64,000 nucleotides of DNA from Camelus bactrianus (lineage: Eukaryota > Chordata > Mammalia > Artiodactyla > Camelidae), in assembly GCF_048773025.1 (NCBI RefSeq), contig NW_027413959.1:5766001-5830000 (forward strand), written 5' to 3'. Each line of letters opens with the position of its first letter. Positions within the stretch are counted from its first letter, which is position 1. Both the position numbers and the translations under genes were made by a program. The notes under the pieces were generated by a model that was not told the origin of the DNA, ran no database searches, and saw only the letters and a program-made list of their open reading frames with translations. This document shows positions 11,747-23,429 of this stretch, piece after piece.

Positions 11747-11994
11747 ATGAACGATCGTCTCTCCACATGCTCAGTTCTGAGAGGTAATTGTGCGTGAAAG
11801 CCGTTCTTCACCTACCTTGTTGGGAACACAAAGTTTCTCTTCAGTTGCAAACTTTACTCCATACAAATATATGGGGATGTACTAGTTCCAACTCGGTTTT
11901 ACAGTGAAAACTGCAGGAACTTCAAACCGGCACTAGGAAACAGACGGAGAAACCAGAGTAAAAGTTTCTCCTGCAACACTTTCACATTGGCTAG
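11747..11994 (+). repeat. Monomer class M2
   Basis: Diagnostic variants are GAGGTAATTGTGCGTG, CCGTTCTTCACCTACC, CTTTACTCCATACAAATATATGG, GATGTACTAG, ACGGAGAAACC and the tail CAACACTTTCACATTGGC. Confidence 0.85.
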
Positions 11995-12243
11995 AAGAAC
12001 GAACGTCTCTCCACATGCTCAGTTCTGAGAGAGAATTGTGTGTGAAAGCCGTCCTTCACCTAGCTTGTTGGGAACACAATGATTCTCTTCAGTTGCCAAC
12101 TCCAATCCATACATATGTATGGGGAGGTACTAGCTCCAACTCGTTTTTACTGTGAAAACTGCAGGAACTTCAAAACGGCACTAGGAAACAGACTGAGAAA
12201 CCAGAGTTAAAGTTTCTCCTGTAACCCGTTCCCTTTGTGCTAG
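11995..12243 (+). repeat. Monomer class M3
   Basis: Diagnostic variants are ATTGTGTGTG in the GT run, CACAATGATTCTC, the perfect palindrome CCATACATATGTATGG, CTCGTTTTTACTG and a tail GTTAAAGTTTCTCCTGTAAC. In this copy the landmark ATG reads AAG. Confidence 0.82.
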
Positions 12244-12492
12244 ATGAACGAACGTCTCTCCACATGCTCATTTCTGAGAGATAAGTGTGTGTGAAAGCCG
12301 TCCTTCACCTAGCTTGTTAGGAGCACAAAGTTTCTCTTCAGTTGCAAACTCCAATCCATACATATATATGGGGAGGTACTAGCTCCAACTCGGTATTAAG
12401 GTGAAAACTGCAGAAACATGTTACCGGCACTAGGAAACAGACTGAGATACCAGAGTAAAAGTTTCCCCTGCAACCCGATCCTTTTGTGCTAG
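12244..12492 (+). repeat. Monomer class M4
   Basis: Diagnostic variants are GCTCATTTCTGAG, CTTGTTAGGAGCAC, CTCCAATCC, CGGTATTAA, GAAACATGTTACCGG, GAGATACCAG and the tail CCCGATCCTTTTG. Confidence 0.85.
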
Positions 12493-12741
12493 ATGAACGA
12501 ACGTCTATCCACATGCTCAGTTCTGAGAAATAAGTGTGTGTGAAAGCCGTCCTTCACCTAGCATGTTGGGAACACAAAGTTTCTCTTCATTTGCAAACTC
12601 CACTCCATACATATATATGGGGAGGTACTAGCTCCAACTCGGTTTTACAGTGAAAACTGCAGGAACTTCAAACCGGCACTAGGAAACAGACTGAGAAACC
12701 AGAGTAAAAGTTTCTCCTGCAACCCGTTCCCTTTGTGCTAG
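12493..12741 (+). repeat. Monomer class M5
   Basis: Diagnostic variants are GTCTATCCACATG, GAGAAATAAG and CTTCATTTGC; the second half is close to the consensus. Confidence 0.82.
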
Positions 12742-12990
12742 ATGAACGAACGTCTCTCCACATGCTCAGTTCTGAGAGATAAGTGTGTGTGAAAGCCGTC
12801 CTTCACCTAGCTTGTTGGGAACACAAAGTTTCTCTTCAGTTGCAAACTCCACTCCATACATATATATGGGGAGGTACTAGATCCAACTCGCTTTTACAGT
12901 GAAATCTGCAAGAAATTCTAACCGGCACTAGGAAACAGACTGAGAAACCAGAGTTAAAGTTTCTCCTGTAACCCGTTCCCTTTGTGCTAG
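12742..12990 (+). repeat. Monomer class M6
   Basis: The first half is close to the consensus. Diagnostic variants are GATCCAACTCGCTTTTAC, GAAATCTGCA, AAATTCTAACCGG and the tail GTTAAAGTTTCTCCTGTAAC. Confidence 0.82.
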
Positions 12991-13239
12991 ATGAACGAAC
13001 GTCTCTCCACATGCTCAGTTCTGAGAGATAATTGTGTGTGAAAGCCGTCTTTCACCTAGCTTGTTAGGAGCACAAAGTTTCTCTTCAGTTGCAAACTCCA
13101 ATCCATACATATATATGGGGTGGTACTAGCTCCAAATCGGTATTAAAGTGAAAATTGCAGAAACATGTTACCGTCACTAGGAAACAGACTGAGATACCAG
13201 AGTAAAAGTTTCCCCTGCAACCCGATCCTTTTGTGCTAG
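12991..13239 (+). repeat. Monomer class M7
   Basis: It resembles M4 (TTAGGAGCAC, GTATTAAAG, GAAACATGTTACCG, GATCCTTTTG) but has GTCTTTCACC, GGGGTGGTAC and CCAAATCGG and keeps GCTCAGTTCTGAG. Confidence 0.82.
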
Positions 13240-13488
13240 ATGAACGAACGTCTATCCACATGCTCAGTTCTGAGAGATAATTGTGTGTGAAAGCCGTCCT
13301 TCACCTAGCTTGTTGGGAACACAAAGTTTCTCTTCATTTGCAAACTCCACTCCATACATATATATGGGGAGGTACTAGCTCCAACTCGGTTTTACAGTGA
13401 AAACTGCAGGAACTTCAAACCGGCACTAGGAAACAGACTGAGAAACCAGAGTAAAAGTTTCTCCTGCAAACCGTTCCATTTGTGCTAG
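13240..13488 (+). repeat. Monomer class M8
   Basis: It resembles M5 (GTCTATCC, CTTCATTTGC) but has no GAGAAATAAG. The tail ends in GTTCCATTTGTGC. Confidence 0.8.
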
Positions 13489-13736
13489 ATGAACGAACGT
13501 CTCTCCACATGCTCAGTTCTGAGAGATAAGTGTGTGTGAAAGCCGTCCTTCTTCTAGCTTGTTGGGAACACAAAGTTTCTCTTCATTTGAAACTCCACTC
13601 CATACATATATATGGGGAGGTACTAGCTGCAACCCGGTTTTACAGTGAAAACTGCATGAACTTCAAACTGGCACTAGGAAACAGACTGAGAAACCAGTGT
13701 AAAAGTTTCACCTGCAACCCGTTCCATTTGTGCTAG
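13489..13736 (+). repeat. Monomer class M9
   Basis: Diagnostic variants are CTTCATTTGAAACTCC, one base shorter than usual, GCTGCAACCCGG and GTTCCATTTG in the tail. Confidence 0.8.
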
Positions 13737-13984
13737 ATGAACGAACGTCTCTCCACATGCTCAGTTCTGAGAGATAAGTGTGTGTGAAAGCCGTCCTTCA
13801 CCTAGCTTGTTGGGAACACAAAGTTTCTCTTCAGTTGCAAACTCCACTCCATACATATATATGGGGAGGTACTAGATCCAACTCGCTTTTACAGTGAAAT
13901 CTGCAGGAAATTCTAACCGGCACTAGGAAACAGACTGAGAACCAGAGTAAAAGTTTCTCCTGCAACCCGTTTCCTTCGTGCTAG
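13737..13984 (+). repeat. Monomer class M10
   Basis: Diagnostic variants are GATCCAACTCGC, GAAATCTGCAGG, CTGAGAACCAG with one A-A pair shortened, and the tail CCCGTTTCCTTCGTG. Confidence 0.82.
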
Positions 13985-14231
13985 ATGAACGAACGTCTCT
14001 CCACATGCTCAGTTCTTAGAGATAAGTGTGTTAAAGCCGTCCTTCACCTAGCTTGTTGGGAACACAAAGTTTCTGTTCAGTTGCAAACACCACTCCATAC
14101 ACATATATGGGGAGGTACTAGCTCCAACTCGGTTTTACAGTGAAAACTGCAGGAACTTCAAACCGGCACTAGGAAACAGACTGAGAAACCAGAGTAAAAG
14201 TTTCTCCTGCAACCCGTTCCCTTTGTGCTAG
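13985..14231 (+). repeat. Monomer class M11
   Basis: Diagnostic variants are GTTCTTAGAGATAAG, a shortened GT run GTGTGTTAAAGCC, TTTCTGTTCAGTTGC and AAACACCACTCC. At 247 bp it is the shortest class in the unit. Confidence 0.83.
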
Positions 14232-14480
14232 ATGAACGAACGTCTCTCCACATGCTCAGTTCTGAGAGCTAAGTGTGTGTGAAAGCCGTTCTTCACCTAG
14301 CATGTAGGGAACACAAAGTTTCTCTTCAGTTGCAAACTTCACTCCATACATATATATGGGGAGGTTCTAGCTCCAACTCTGTTTTACAGTGAAAACTGCA
14401 GGAAATTCTAACCGGCACTAGGAAACAGACTGAGAAACCAGAGTAAAAGTTTCTCCTGCAACCCGTTCCCTTTGTGCTAG
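14232..14480 (+). repeat. Monomer class M12
   Basis: Diagnostic variants are GAGAGCTAAGTG, CCGTTCTTCACC, TAGCATGTAGGG, AAACTTCACTCC, GAGGTTCTAG and AAATTCTAACC. Confidence 0.83.
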
Positions 14481-14729
14481 ATGAACGAACGTCTCTCCAC
14501 ATGCTCAGTTCTGAGAGATAAGTGTGTGTGAAAGCCGTCCTTCACCTAGCTTGTAGGGAACACAAAGTTTCTCTTCAGTTGCAAACTCCACTCCATACAT
14601 ATATATGGGGAGGTTCTAGCTCCAACTCGGTTTTACAGTGATAACTGCAGGAACTTCTAACCGGCACTAGGAAACAGACTGAGAAACCAGAGTAAAAGTT
14701 TTTCCTGCAACCCGTTCCCTTTGTGCTAG
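14481..14729 (+). repeat. Monomer class M13
   Basis: Diagnostic variants are GCTTGTAGGGAAC, GAGGTTCTAG, GAACTTCTAACC and the tail GTTTTTCCTGC. Confidence 0.82.
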
Positions 14730-14977
14730 ATGAACGAACGTCTCTCCACATGCTCAGTTCTGAGAGGTAAGTGTGCGTGAAAGCCGTTCTTCACCTAGCA
14801 TGTAGGGAACACAAAGTTTCTCTTCAGTTGCAAACTCTACTCCATACAAATATATGGGGATGTACTAGCTCCAACTCGGTTTTACAGTGAAAACAGCAGG
14901 AACTTCAAACCGGCACTAGGAAACAGACGGAGAAACCAGAGTAAAAGTTTCTCCTGCAACACTTTCACATTGGCTAG
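14730..14977 (+). repeat. Monomer class M14
   Basis: It resembles M2 but has AAGTGTGCGTG and CTCTACTCC. It shares CAAATATATGGGGATG, AAACAGCAGG, ACGGAG and the tail CACTTTCACATTGGC. In this copy TAGCATGTAGGG has been copied in from the M12 type; copies 2 and 3 have TACCTTGTTGGG. Confidence 0.82.
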
Positions 14978-15225
14978 ATGAACGAACGTCTCTCCACATG
15001 CTCAGTTCTGAGAGATAAGTGTGTGTGAAAGCCGTCCTTCAACTAGCTTGTTGGGAACACAATGATTCTCTTTAGTTGCAAACTCCAATCCATATATATG
15101 TATGGGGAGGTACTAGCTCCAACTCGGTTTTACATTGAAAACTGCAGTAACTTCAAATCGGCACTAGGAAACAGACTGAGAAACCACAGTAAAATTTCTC
15201 TTGCAACCCGCTCCCTTGGTGCTAG
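14978..15225 (+). repeat. Monomer class M15
   Basis: Diagnostic variants are CTTCAACTAGC, CACAATGATTCTC, CCATATATATGTATGG, TACATTGAAAACTGCAGTAA, TTCAAATCGG and the tail ACCACAGTAAAATTTCTC with GCTCCCTTGG. Confidence 0.85.
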
Positions 15226-15474
15226 ATGAACGAACGTCTCTACACATGCTAAGTTCTGAGAGATAAGTGTGTGTGAAAGCCGTCCTTCACTTAGCTTGTT
15301 GGGAACACAAAGTTTCTCTTCAGTTGCTAACTCCACTCCATACATATATATGGGGAGGTACTAGCTCCTACTATGTTTTACAGTGAAACCTGCAGGAACT
15401 TCAAACCGGCACTAGGAAACAGACTGAGAAACCAGGGTAAAAGTTTCTCCTGCAACCCGTTCCCTTGGTGCTAG
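15226..15474 (+). repeat. Monomer class M16
   Basis: Diagnostic variants are CTACACATGCTAAG, CTTCACTTAGC, TTGCTAACTCC and the tail CCAGGGTAAAAG with GTTCCCTTGG. The CTCAG arm of the first inverted repeat is changed to CTAAG. Confidence 0.84.
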
Positions 15475-18400
15475 ATGAACGAACGTCTCTCCACATGCTC
15501 AGTTCTGAGAGATAAGTGTGTGTGTAAGCCGTCCTTCAAATATCTTGTTGGAAACACAAATTTTCTCTTCAGTTGCAAACTCCACTCCATACATATACAT
15601 GGGGAGGTACTAGCTCCAACTCGTTTTTACTGTGAAAACTGCAGGAACTTCAAAACCGCACTAGGAAACAGACTGAGAAACCAGGGTAAAAGTTTCTACT
15701 GCAACCCGTTCCCTTGGTGCTAGATGAACGAACGTCTCTCCACATGCTCAGTTCTGAGAGGTAATTGTGCGTGAAAGCCGTTCTTCACCTACCTTGTTGG
15801 GAACACAAAGTTTCTCTTCACTTGCAAACTTTACTCCATACAAATATATGGGGATGTACTAGTTCCAACTCGGTTTTACAGTGAAAACTGCAGGAACTTC
15901 AAACCGGCACTAGGAAACAGACGGAGAAACCAGAGTAAAAGTTTCTCCTGCAACACTTTCACATTGGCTAGATGAACGAACGTCTCTCCACATGCTCAGT
16001 TCTGAGAGATAATTGTGTGTGAAAGCCGTCCTTCACCTAGCTTGTTGGGAACACAATGATTCTCTTCAGTTGCAAACTCCAATCCATACATATGTATGGG
16101 GAGGTACTAGCTCCAACTCGTTTTTACTGTGAAAACTGCAGGAACTTCAAAACGGCACTAGGAAACAGACTGAGAAACCAGAGTTAAAGTTTCTCCTGTA
16201 ACCCGTTCCCTTTGCGCTAGATGAACGAACGTCTCTCCACATGCTCATTTCTGAGAGATAAGTGTGTGTGAAAGCCGTCCTTCACCTAGCTTGTTAGGAG
16301 CACAAATTTTCTCTTCAGTTGCAAACTCCAATCCATACATATATATGGGGAGGTACTAGCTCCAACTCGGTATTAAAGTGAAAACTGCAGAAACATGTTA
16401 CCGGCACTAGGAAACAGACTGAGATACCAGAGTAAAAGTTTCCCCTGCAACCCGATCCTTTTGTGCTAGATGAACGAACGTCTATCCACATGCTCAGTTC
16501 TGAGAAATAAGTGTGTGTGAAAGCCGTCCTTCACCTAGCTTGTTGGGAACACAAAGTTTCTCTTCATTTGCAAACTCCACTCCATACATATATATGGGGA
16601 GGTACTAGCTCCAACTCGGTTTTACAGTGAAAACTGCAGGAACTTCAAACCGGCACTAGGAAACAGACTGAGAAACCAGAGTAAAAGTTTCTCCTGCAAC
16701 CCGTTCCCTTTGTGCTAGATGAACGAACGTCTCTCCACATGCTCAGTTCTGAGAGATAAGTGTGTGTGAAAGCCGTCCTTCACCTAGCTTGTTGGGAACA
16801 CAAAGTTTCTCTTCAGTTGCAAACTCCACTCCATACATATATATGGGGAGGTACTAGATCCAACTCGCTTTTACAGTGAAATATGCAGGAAATTCTAACC
16901 GGCACTAGGAAACAGACTGAGAAACCAGAGTTAAAGTTTCTCCTGTAACCCGTTCCCTTTGTGCTAGATGAACGAACGTCTCTCCACATGCTCAGTTCTG
17001 AGAGATAAGTGTGTGTGAAAGCCGTCTTTCACCTAGCTTGTTAGGAGCACAAAGTTTCTCTTCAGTTGCAAACTCCAATCCATACATATATATGGGGTGG
17101 TACTAGCTCCAACTCGGTATTAAAGTGAAAACTGCAGAAACATGTTACCGGCACTAGGAAACAGACTGAGATACCAGAGTAAAAGTTTCCCCTGCAACCC
17201 GATCCTTTTGTGCTAGATGAACGAACGTCTATCCACATGCTCAGTTCTGAGAGATAAGTGTGTGTGAAAGCCGTCCTTCACCTAGCTTGTTGGGAACACA
17301 AAGTTTCTCTTCATTTGAAAACTCCACTCCATACATATATATGGGGAGGTACTAGCTCCAACTCGGTTTTACAGTGAAAAATGCAGGAACTTCAAACCGG
17401 CACTAGGAAACAGACTGAGAAACCAGAGTAAAAGTTTCTCCTGCAACCCGTTCCATTTGTGCTAGATGAACGAACGTCTCTCCACATGCTCAGTTCTGAG
17501 AGATAAGTGTGTGTGAAAGCCGTCCTTCACTTAGCTTGTTGGAAACACAAAGTTTCTCTTCAGTTGCAAACTCCATCCATACATATACATGGGGAGGTAC
17601 AAGCTCCAACTCGTTTTTACTGTGAAAACTGCAGGAACTTCAAAACCGCACTAGGAAACAGATTGAGAAACCAGAGTAAAAGTTTCCCCTGCAACCCGTT
17701 CCCTTTGTGCTAGATGAACGAACGTCTCTCCACATGCTCAGTTCTGAGAGATAAGTGTGTGTGAAAGCCGTCCTTCAACTAGCTTGTTGGGAACACAAAG
17801 TTTCTCTTCATTTGAAACTCCACTCCATACATATATATGGGGAGGTACTAGCTGCAATCCGGTTTTACAGTGAAAACTGCAGGAACTTCAAACCGGCACT
17901 AGGAAACAGACTGAGAAACCAGAGTAAAAGTTTCACCTGCAACCCGTTCCATTTGTGCTAGATGAACGAACGTCTCTCCACATGCTCAGTTCTTAGAGAT
18001 AAGTGTGTTAAAGCCGTCCTTCACCTAGCTTGTTGGGAACACAAAGTTTCTGTTCAGTTGAAAACACCACTCCATACATATATATGGGGAGGTACTAGCT
18101 CCAACTCGGTTTTACAGTGAAAACTGCAGGAACTTCAAACCGGCACTAGGAAACAGACTGAGAAACCAGAGTAAAAGTTTCTCCTGCAACCCGTTCCCTT
18201 TGTGCTAGATGAACGAACGTCTCTCCACATGCTCAGTTCTGAGAGCTAAGTGTGTGTGAAAGCCGTTCTTCACCTAGCATGTAGGGAACACAAAGTTTCT
18301 CTTCAGTTGCAAACTTCACTCCATACATATATATGGGGAGGTTCTAGCTCCAACTCTGTTTTACAGTGAAAACTGCAGGAAATTCTAACCGGCACTAGGA

Positions 18401-19451
18401 AACAGACTGAGAAACCAGTGTAAAAGTTTCTCCTGCAACCCGTTCCCTTTGTGCTAGATGAACGAACGTCTCTCCACATGCTCAGTTCTGAGAGATAAGT
18501 GTGTGTGAAAGCCGTCCTTCACCTAGCTTGTAGGGAACACAAAGTTTCTCTTCAGTTGCAAACTCCACTCCATACATATATATGGGGAGGTTCTAGCTCC
18601 AACTCGGTTTTACAGTGAAAACTGCAGGAACTTCTAACCGGCACTAGGAAACAGACTGAAAAACCAGAGTAAAAGTTTTTCCTGCAAACCGTTCCCTTTG
18701 TGCTAGATGAACGAACGTCTCTCCACATGCTCAGTTCTGAGAGGTAAGTGTGCGTGAAAGCCGTTCTTCACCTACCTTGTTGGGAACACAAAGTTTCTCT
18801 TCAGTTGCAAACTCTACTCCATACAAATATATGGGGATGTACTAGCTCCAAATCGGTTTTACAGTGAAAACAGCAGGAACTTCAAACCGGCACTAGGAAA
18901 CAGACGGAGAAACCAGAGTAAAAGTTTCTCCTGCAACACTTTCACATTGGCTAGATGAACGAACGTCTCTCCACATGCTCAGTTCTGAGAGATAAGTGTG
19001 TGTGAAAGCCGTCCTTCAACTAGCTTGTTGGGAACACAATGATTCTCTTCAGTTGCAAACTCCAATCCATATATATGTATGGGGAGGTACTAGCTCCAAC
19101 TCGGTTTTACATTGAAAACTGCAGTAACTTCAAATCGGCACTAGGAAACAGACTGAGAAACCACAGTAAAATTTCTCTTGCAACCCGCACCCTTGGTGCT
19201 AGATGAACGAACGTCTCTACACATGCTAAGTTCTGAGAGATAAGTGTGTGTGAAAGCCGTCCTTCACTTAGCTTGTTGGGAACACAAAGTTTCTCTTCAG
19301 TTGCTAACTCCACTCCATACATATATATGGGGAGGTACTAGCTCCAACTCTGTTTTACAGTGAAACTTGCAGGAACTTCAAACCGGCACTAGGAAACAGA
19401 CTGAGAAACCAGGGTAAAAGTTTATCCTGCAACCCGTTCCCTTGGTGCTAG
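15475..19451 (+). repeat. 16-mer HOR, full copy 2 (3977 bp)
   Basis: M1-M8 occupy 15475-17464. They are followed by a hybrid monomer starting near 17465, with CTTCACTTAGC, CTCCATCCATAC, TATACATGG and CTCGTTTTTACTG, then M9 (CATTTGAAACTCC, GCTGCAATCCGG) and M11 (CTTAGAGATAAG near 17988), and then M12-M16. M10 is missing and the hybrid has taken one slot, so the unit is still 16 monomers and 3977 bp long. Confidence 0.82.
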
Positions 19452-22400
19452 ATGAACGAACGTCTCTCCACATGCTCAGTTCTGAGAGATAAGTGTGTGT
19501 GTAAGCCGTCCTTCAAATATCTTGTTGGAAACACAAATTTTCTCTTCAGTTGCAAACTCCACTCCATACATATACATGGGGAGGTACTAGCTCCAACTCG
19601 TTTTTACTGTGAAAACTGCAGGAAATTCAAAACCGCACTAGGAAACAGACTGAGAAACCAGGGTAAAAGTTTCTCCTTCAACCCGTTCCCTTGGTGCTAG
19701 ATGAACGAACGTCTCTCCACATGCTCAGTTCTGAGAGATAAGTGTGTGTGTAAGCCGTCCTTCAAATATCTTGTTGGAAACACAAATTTTCTCTTCAGTT
19801 GAAAACTCCACTCCATACATATACATGGGGAGGTACTAGCTCCAACTCGTTTTTACTGTGAAAACTGCAGGAACTTCAAAACCGCACTAGGAAACAGACT
19901 GAGAATCCAGGGTAAAAGTTTCTCCTGCAACCCGTTCCCTTGGTGCTAGATGAACGAACGTCTCTCCACATGCTCAGTTCTGAGAGGTAAGTGTGCGTGA
20001 AAGCCGTTCTTCACCTACCTTGTTGGGAACACAAAGTTTCTCTTCAGTTGCAAACTTTACTCCATACAAATATATGGGGATGTACTAGCTCCAACTCGGT
20101 TTTACAGTGAAAACAGCAGGAACTTCAAACCGGCACTAGGAAACAGACGGAGAAACCAGAGTAAAAGTTTCTCCTGCAACACTTTCACATTGGCTAGATG
20201 AACGAACGTCTCTCCACATGCTCAGTTCTGAGAGATAATTGTGTGTGAAAGCCGTCCTTCACATAGCTTGTTGGGAACACAATGATTCTCTTCAGTTGCA
20301 AACTCCAATCCATACATATGTATGGGGAGGTACTAGCTCCAACTCGTTTTTACTGTGAAAACTGCAGGAACTTCAAAACGGCACTAGGAAACAGACTGAG
20401 AAACCAGAGTTAATGTTTCTCCTGTAACCCGTTCCCTTTGTGCTAGATGAACGATCGTCTCTCCACATGCTCATTTCTGAGAGATAAGTGTGTGTGAAAG
20501 CCGTCCTTCACCTAGCTTGTTAGGAGCACAAAGTTTCTCTTCAGTTGCAAACTCCAATCCATACATATATATGGGGAGGTACTAGCTCCAACTCGGTATT
20601 AAAGTGAAAACTGCAGAAACATGTTACCGGCACTAGGAAACAGACTGAGATACCAGAGTAAAAGTTTCCCCTGCAACCCGATCCTTTTGTGCTAGATGAA
20701 CGAACGTCTATCCACATGCTCAGTTCTGAGAGATAAGTGTGTGTGAAAGCCGTCCTTCACCTAACTTGTTGGGAACACAAAGTTTCTCTTCATTTGCAAA
20801 CTCCACTCCATACATATATATGGGGAAGTACTAGCTCCAACTCGGTTTTACAGTGAAAACTGCAGGAACTTCAAACCGGCACTAGGAAACAGACTGAGAA
20901 ACCAGAGTAAAAGTTTCTCCTGCAACCCGTTCCCTTTGTGCTAGATGAACGAACGTCTCTCCACATGCTCAGTTCTGAGAGATAAGTGTGTGTGAAAGCC
21001 GTCCTTCACCTAGCTTGTTGGGAACACAAAGTTTCTCTTCAGTTGCAAACACCACTCCATACATATATATGGGGAGGTACTAGATCCAACTCGCTTTTAC
21101 AGTGAAATCTGCAGGAAATTCTAACCGGCACTAGGAAACAGACTGAGAAACCAGAGTTAAAGTTTCTCCTGTAACCCGTTCCCTTTGTGCTAGATGAACG
21201 AACGTCTCTCCACATGCTCAGTTCTGAGAGATAAGTGTGTGTGAAAGCCGTCTTTCACCTAGCTTGTTAGGAGCACAAAGTTTCTCTTCAGTTGCAAACT
21301 CCAATCCATACATATATATGGGGTGGTACTAGCTCCAACTCGGTATTAAAGTGAAAACTGCAGAAACATGTTACCGGCACTAGGAAACAGACTGAGATAC
21401 CAGAGTAAAAGTTTCCCCTGCAACCCGATCCTTTTGTGCTAGATGAACGAACGTCTATCCACATGCTCAGTTCTGAGAGATAAGTGTGTGTGAAAGCCGT
21501 CCTTCACCTAGCTTGTTGGGAACACAAAGTTTCTCTTCATTTGCAAACTCCACTCCATACATATATATGGGTAGGTACTAGCTCCAACTCGGTTTTACAG
21601 TGAAAACTGCAGGAACTTCAAACCGGCACTAGGAAACAGACTGAGAAACCAGAGTAAAAGTTTCTCCTGCAACCCGTTCCATTTGTGCTAGATGAACGAA
21701 CGTCTCTCCACATGCTCAGTTCTGAGAGATAAGTGTGTGTGAAAGCCGTCCTTCACCTAGCTTGTTGGGAACACAAAGTTTCTCTTCAGTTGCAAACTCC
21801 ACTCCATACATATATATGGGGAGGTACTACATCCAACTCGCTTTTACAGTGAAATCTGCAGGAAATTCTAACCGGCACTAGGAAACAGACTGAGAACCAG
21901 AGTAAAAGTTTCTCCTGCAACCCGTTTCCTTCGTGCTAGATGAACGAACGTCTCTCCACATGCTCAGTTCTTAGAGATAAGTGTGGGAAAGCCGTCCTTC
22001 ACCTAGCTTGTTGGGAACACAAAGTTTCTGTTCAGTTGAAAACACCACTCCATACATATATATGGGGAGGTACTAGCTCCAACTCGGTTTTACAGTGAAA
22101 ACTGCAGGAACTTCAAACCGGCACTAGGAAACAGACTGAGAAACCAGAGTAAAAGTTTCTCCTGCAACCCGTTCCCTTTGTGCTAGATGAACGAACGTCT
22201 CTCCACATGCTCAGTTCTGAGAGCTAAGTGTGTGTGAAAGCCGTTCTTCACCTAGCATGTAGGGAACACAAAGTTTCTCTTCAGTTGCAAACTTCACTCC
22301 ATACATATATATGGGGAGGTTCTAGCTCCAACTCTGTTTTACAGTGAATACTGCAGGAAATTCTAACCGGCACTAGGAAACAAACTGAGAAACCAGAGTA

Positions 22401-23429
22401 AAAGTTTCTCCTGCAACCCGTTCCCTTTGTGCTAGATGAACGAACGTCTCTCCACATGCTCAGTTCTGAGAGATAAGTGTGTGTGAAAGCCGTCCTTCAC
22501 CTAGCTTGTAGGGAACACAAAGTTTCTCTTCAGTTGCAAACTCCACTCCATACATATATATGGGAAGGTTCTAGCTCCAACTCGGTTTTACAGTGAAAAC
22601 TGCAGGAACTTCTAACCGGCACTAGGAAACAGACTGAGAAACCAGAGTAAAAGTTTTTCCTGCAACCCGTTCCCTTTGTGCTAGATGAACGAACGTCTCT
22701 CCACATGCTCAGTTCTGAGAGGTAAGTGTGCGTGAAAGCCGTTCTTCACCTACCTTGTTGGGAACACAAAGTTTCTCTTCAGTTGCAAACTCTACTCCAT
22801 ACAAATATATGGGGATGTACTAGCTCCAACTCGGTTTTACAGTGAAAACAGCAGGAACTTCAAACCGGCACTAGGAAACAGACGGAGAAACCAGAGTAAA
22901 AGTTTCTCCTGCAACACTTTCACATTGGCTAGATGAACGAACGTCTCTCCACATGCTCAGTTCTGAGAGATAAGTGTGTGTGAAAGCCGTCCTTCAACTA
23001 GCTTGTTGGGAACACAATGATTCTCTTCAGTTGCAAACTCCAATCCATATATATGTATGGGGAGGTACTAGCTCCAACTCGGTTTTACATTGAAAACTGC
23101 AGTAACTTCAAATCGGCACTAGGAAACAGACTGAGAAACCACAGTAAAATTTCACTTGCAACCCGCTCCCTTGGTGCTAGATGAACGAACGTCTCTACAC
23201 ATGCTAAGTTCTGAGAGATAAGTGTGTGTGAAAGCCGTCCTTCACTTAGCTTGTTGGGAACACAAAGTTTCTCTTCAGTTGCTAACTCCACTCCATACAT
23301 ATATATGGGGAGGTACTAGCTCCAACTCTGTTTTACAGTGAAAACTGCAGGAACTTCAAACCGGCACTAGGAAACAGATTGAGAAACCAGGGTAAAAGTT
23401 TCTCCTGCAACCCGTTCCCTTGGTGCTAG
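19452..23429 (+). repeat. 16-mer HOR, full copy 3 (3978 bp)
   Basis: M1 (19452) is followed by a second M1-type monomer at 19701 (called M1b here; it has GAGAATCCAGGG near its end), then M2-M8, then M10 (TTCCTTCGTG) and M11 (AGTTCTTAGA at 21966) with no M9, then M12-M16. One class gained and one lost again leave 16 monomers and a 3978 bp unit. Confidence 0.82.

Larger units (their letters stand above)
11498..15474 (+). repeat. 16-mer HOR, full copy 1 (3977 bp, M1-M16)
   Basis: Sixteen consecutive monomers, each with its own set of diagnostic variants, make up this unit; they are listed one by one below. The next unit begins at 15475 with the same M1 motifs. Internally M4-M5-M6 and M7-M8-M9 resemble each other, which shows that a trimer duplication was built into the larger unit before it was amplified. 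Confidence 0.88.

Noticed and set aside
13530-13736. Open frames of 68-69 codons starting from GTG (MCVKAVL...)
   Set aside because: They depend on GTG as a start in the GT run, which is not expected in a eukaryotic nuclear gene, and are chance frames in the repeat.
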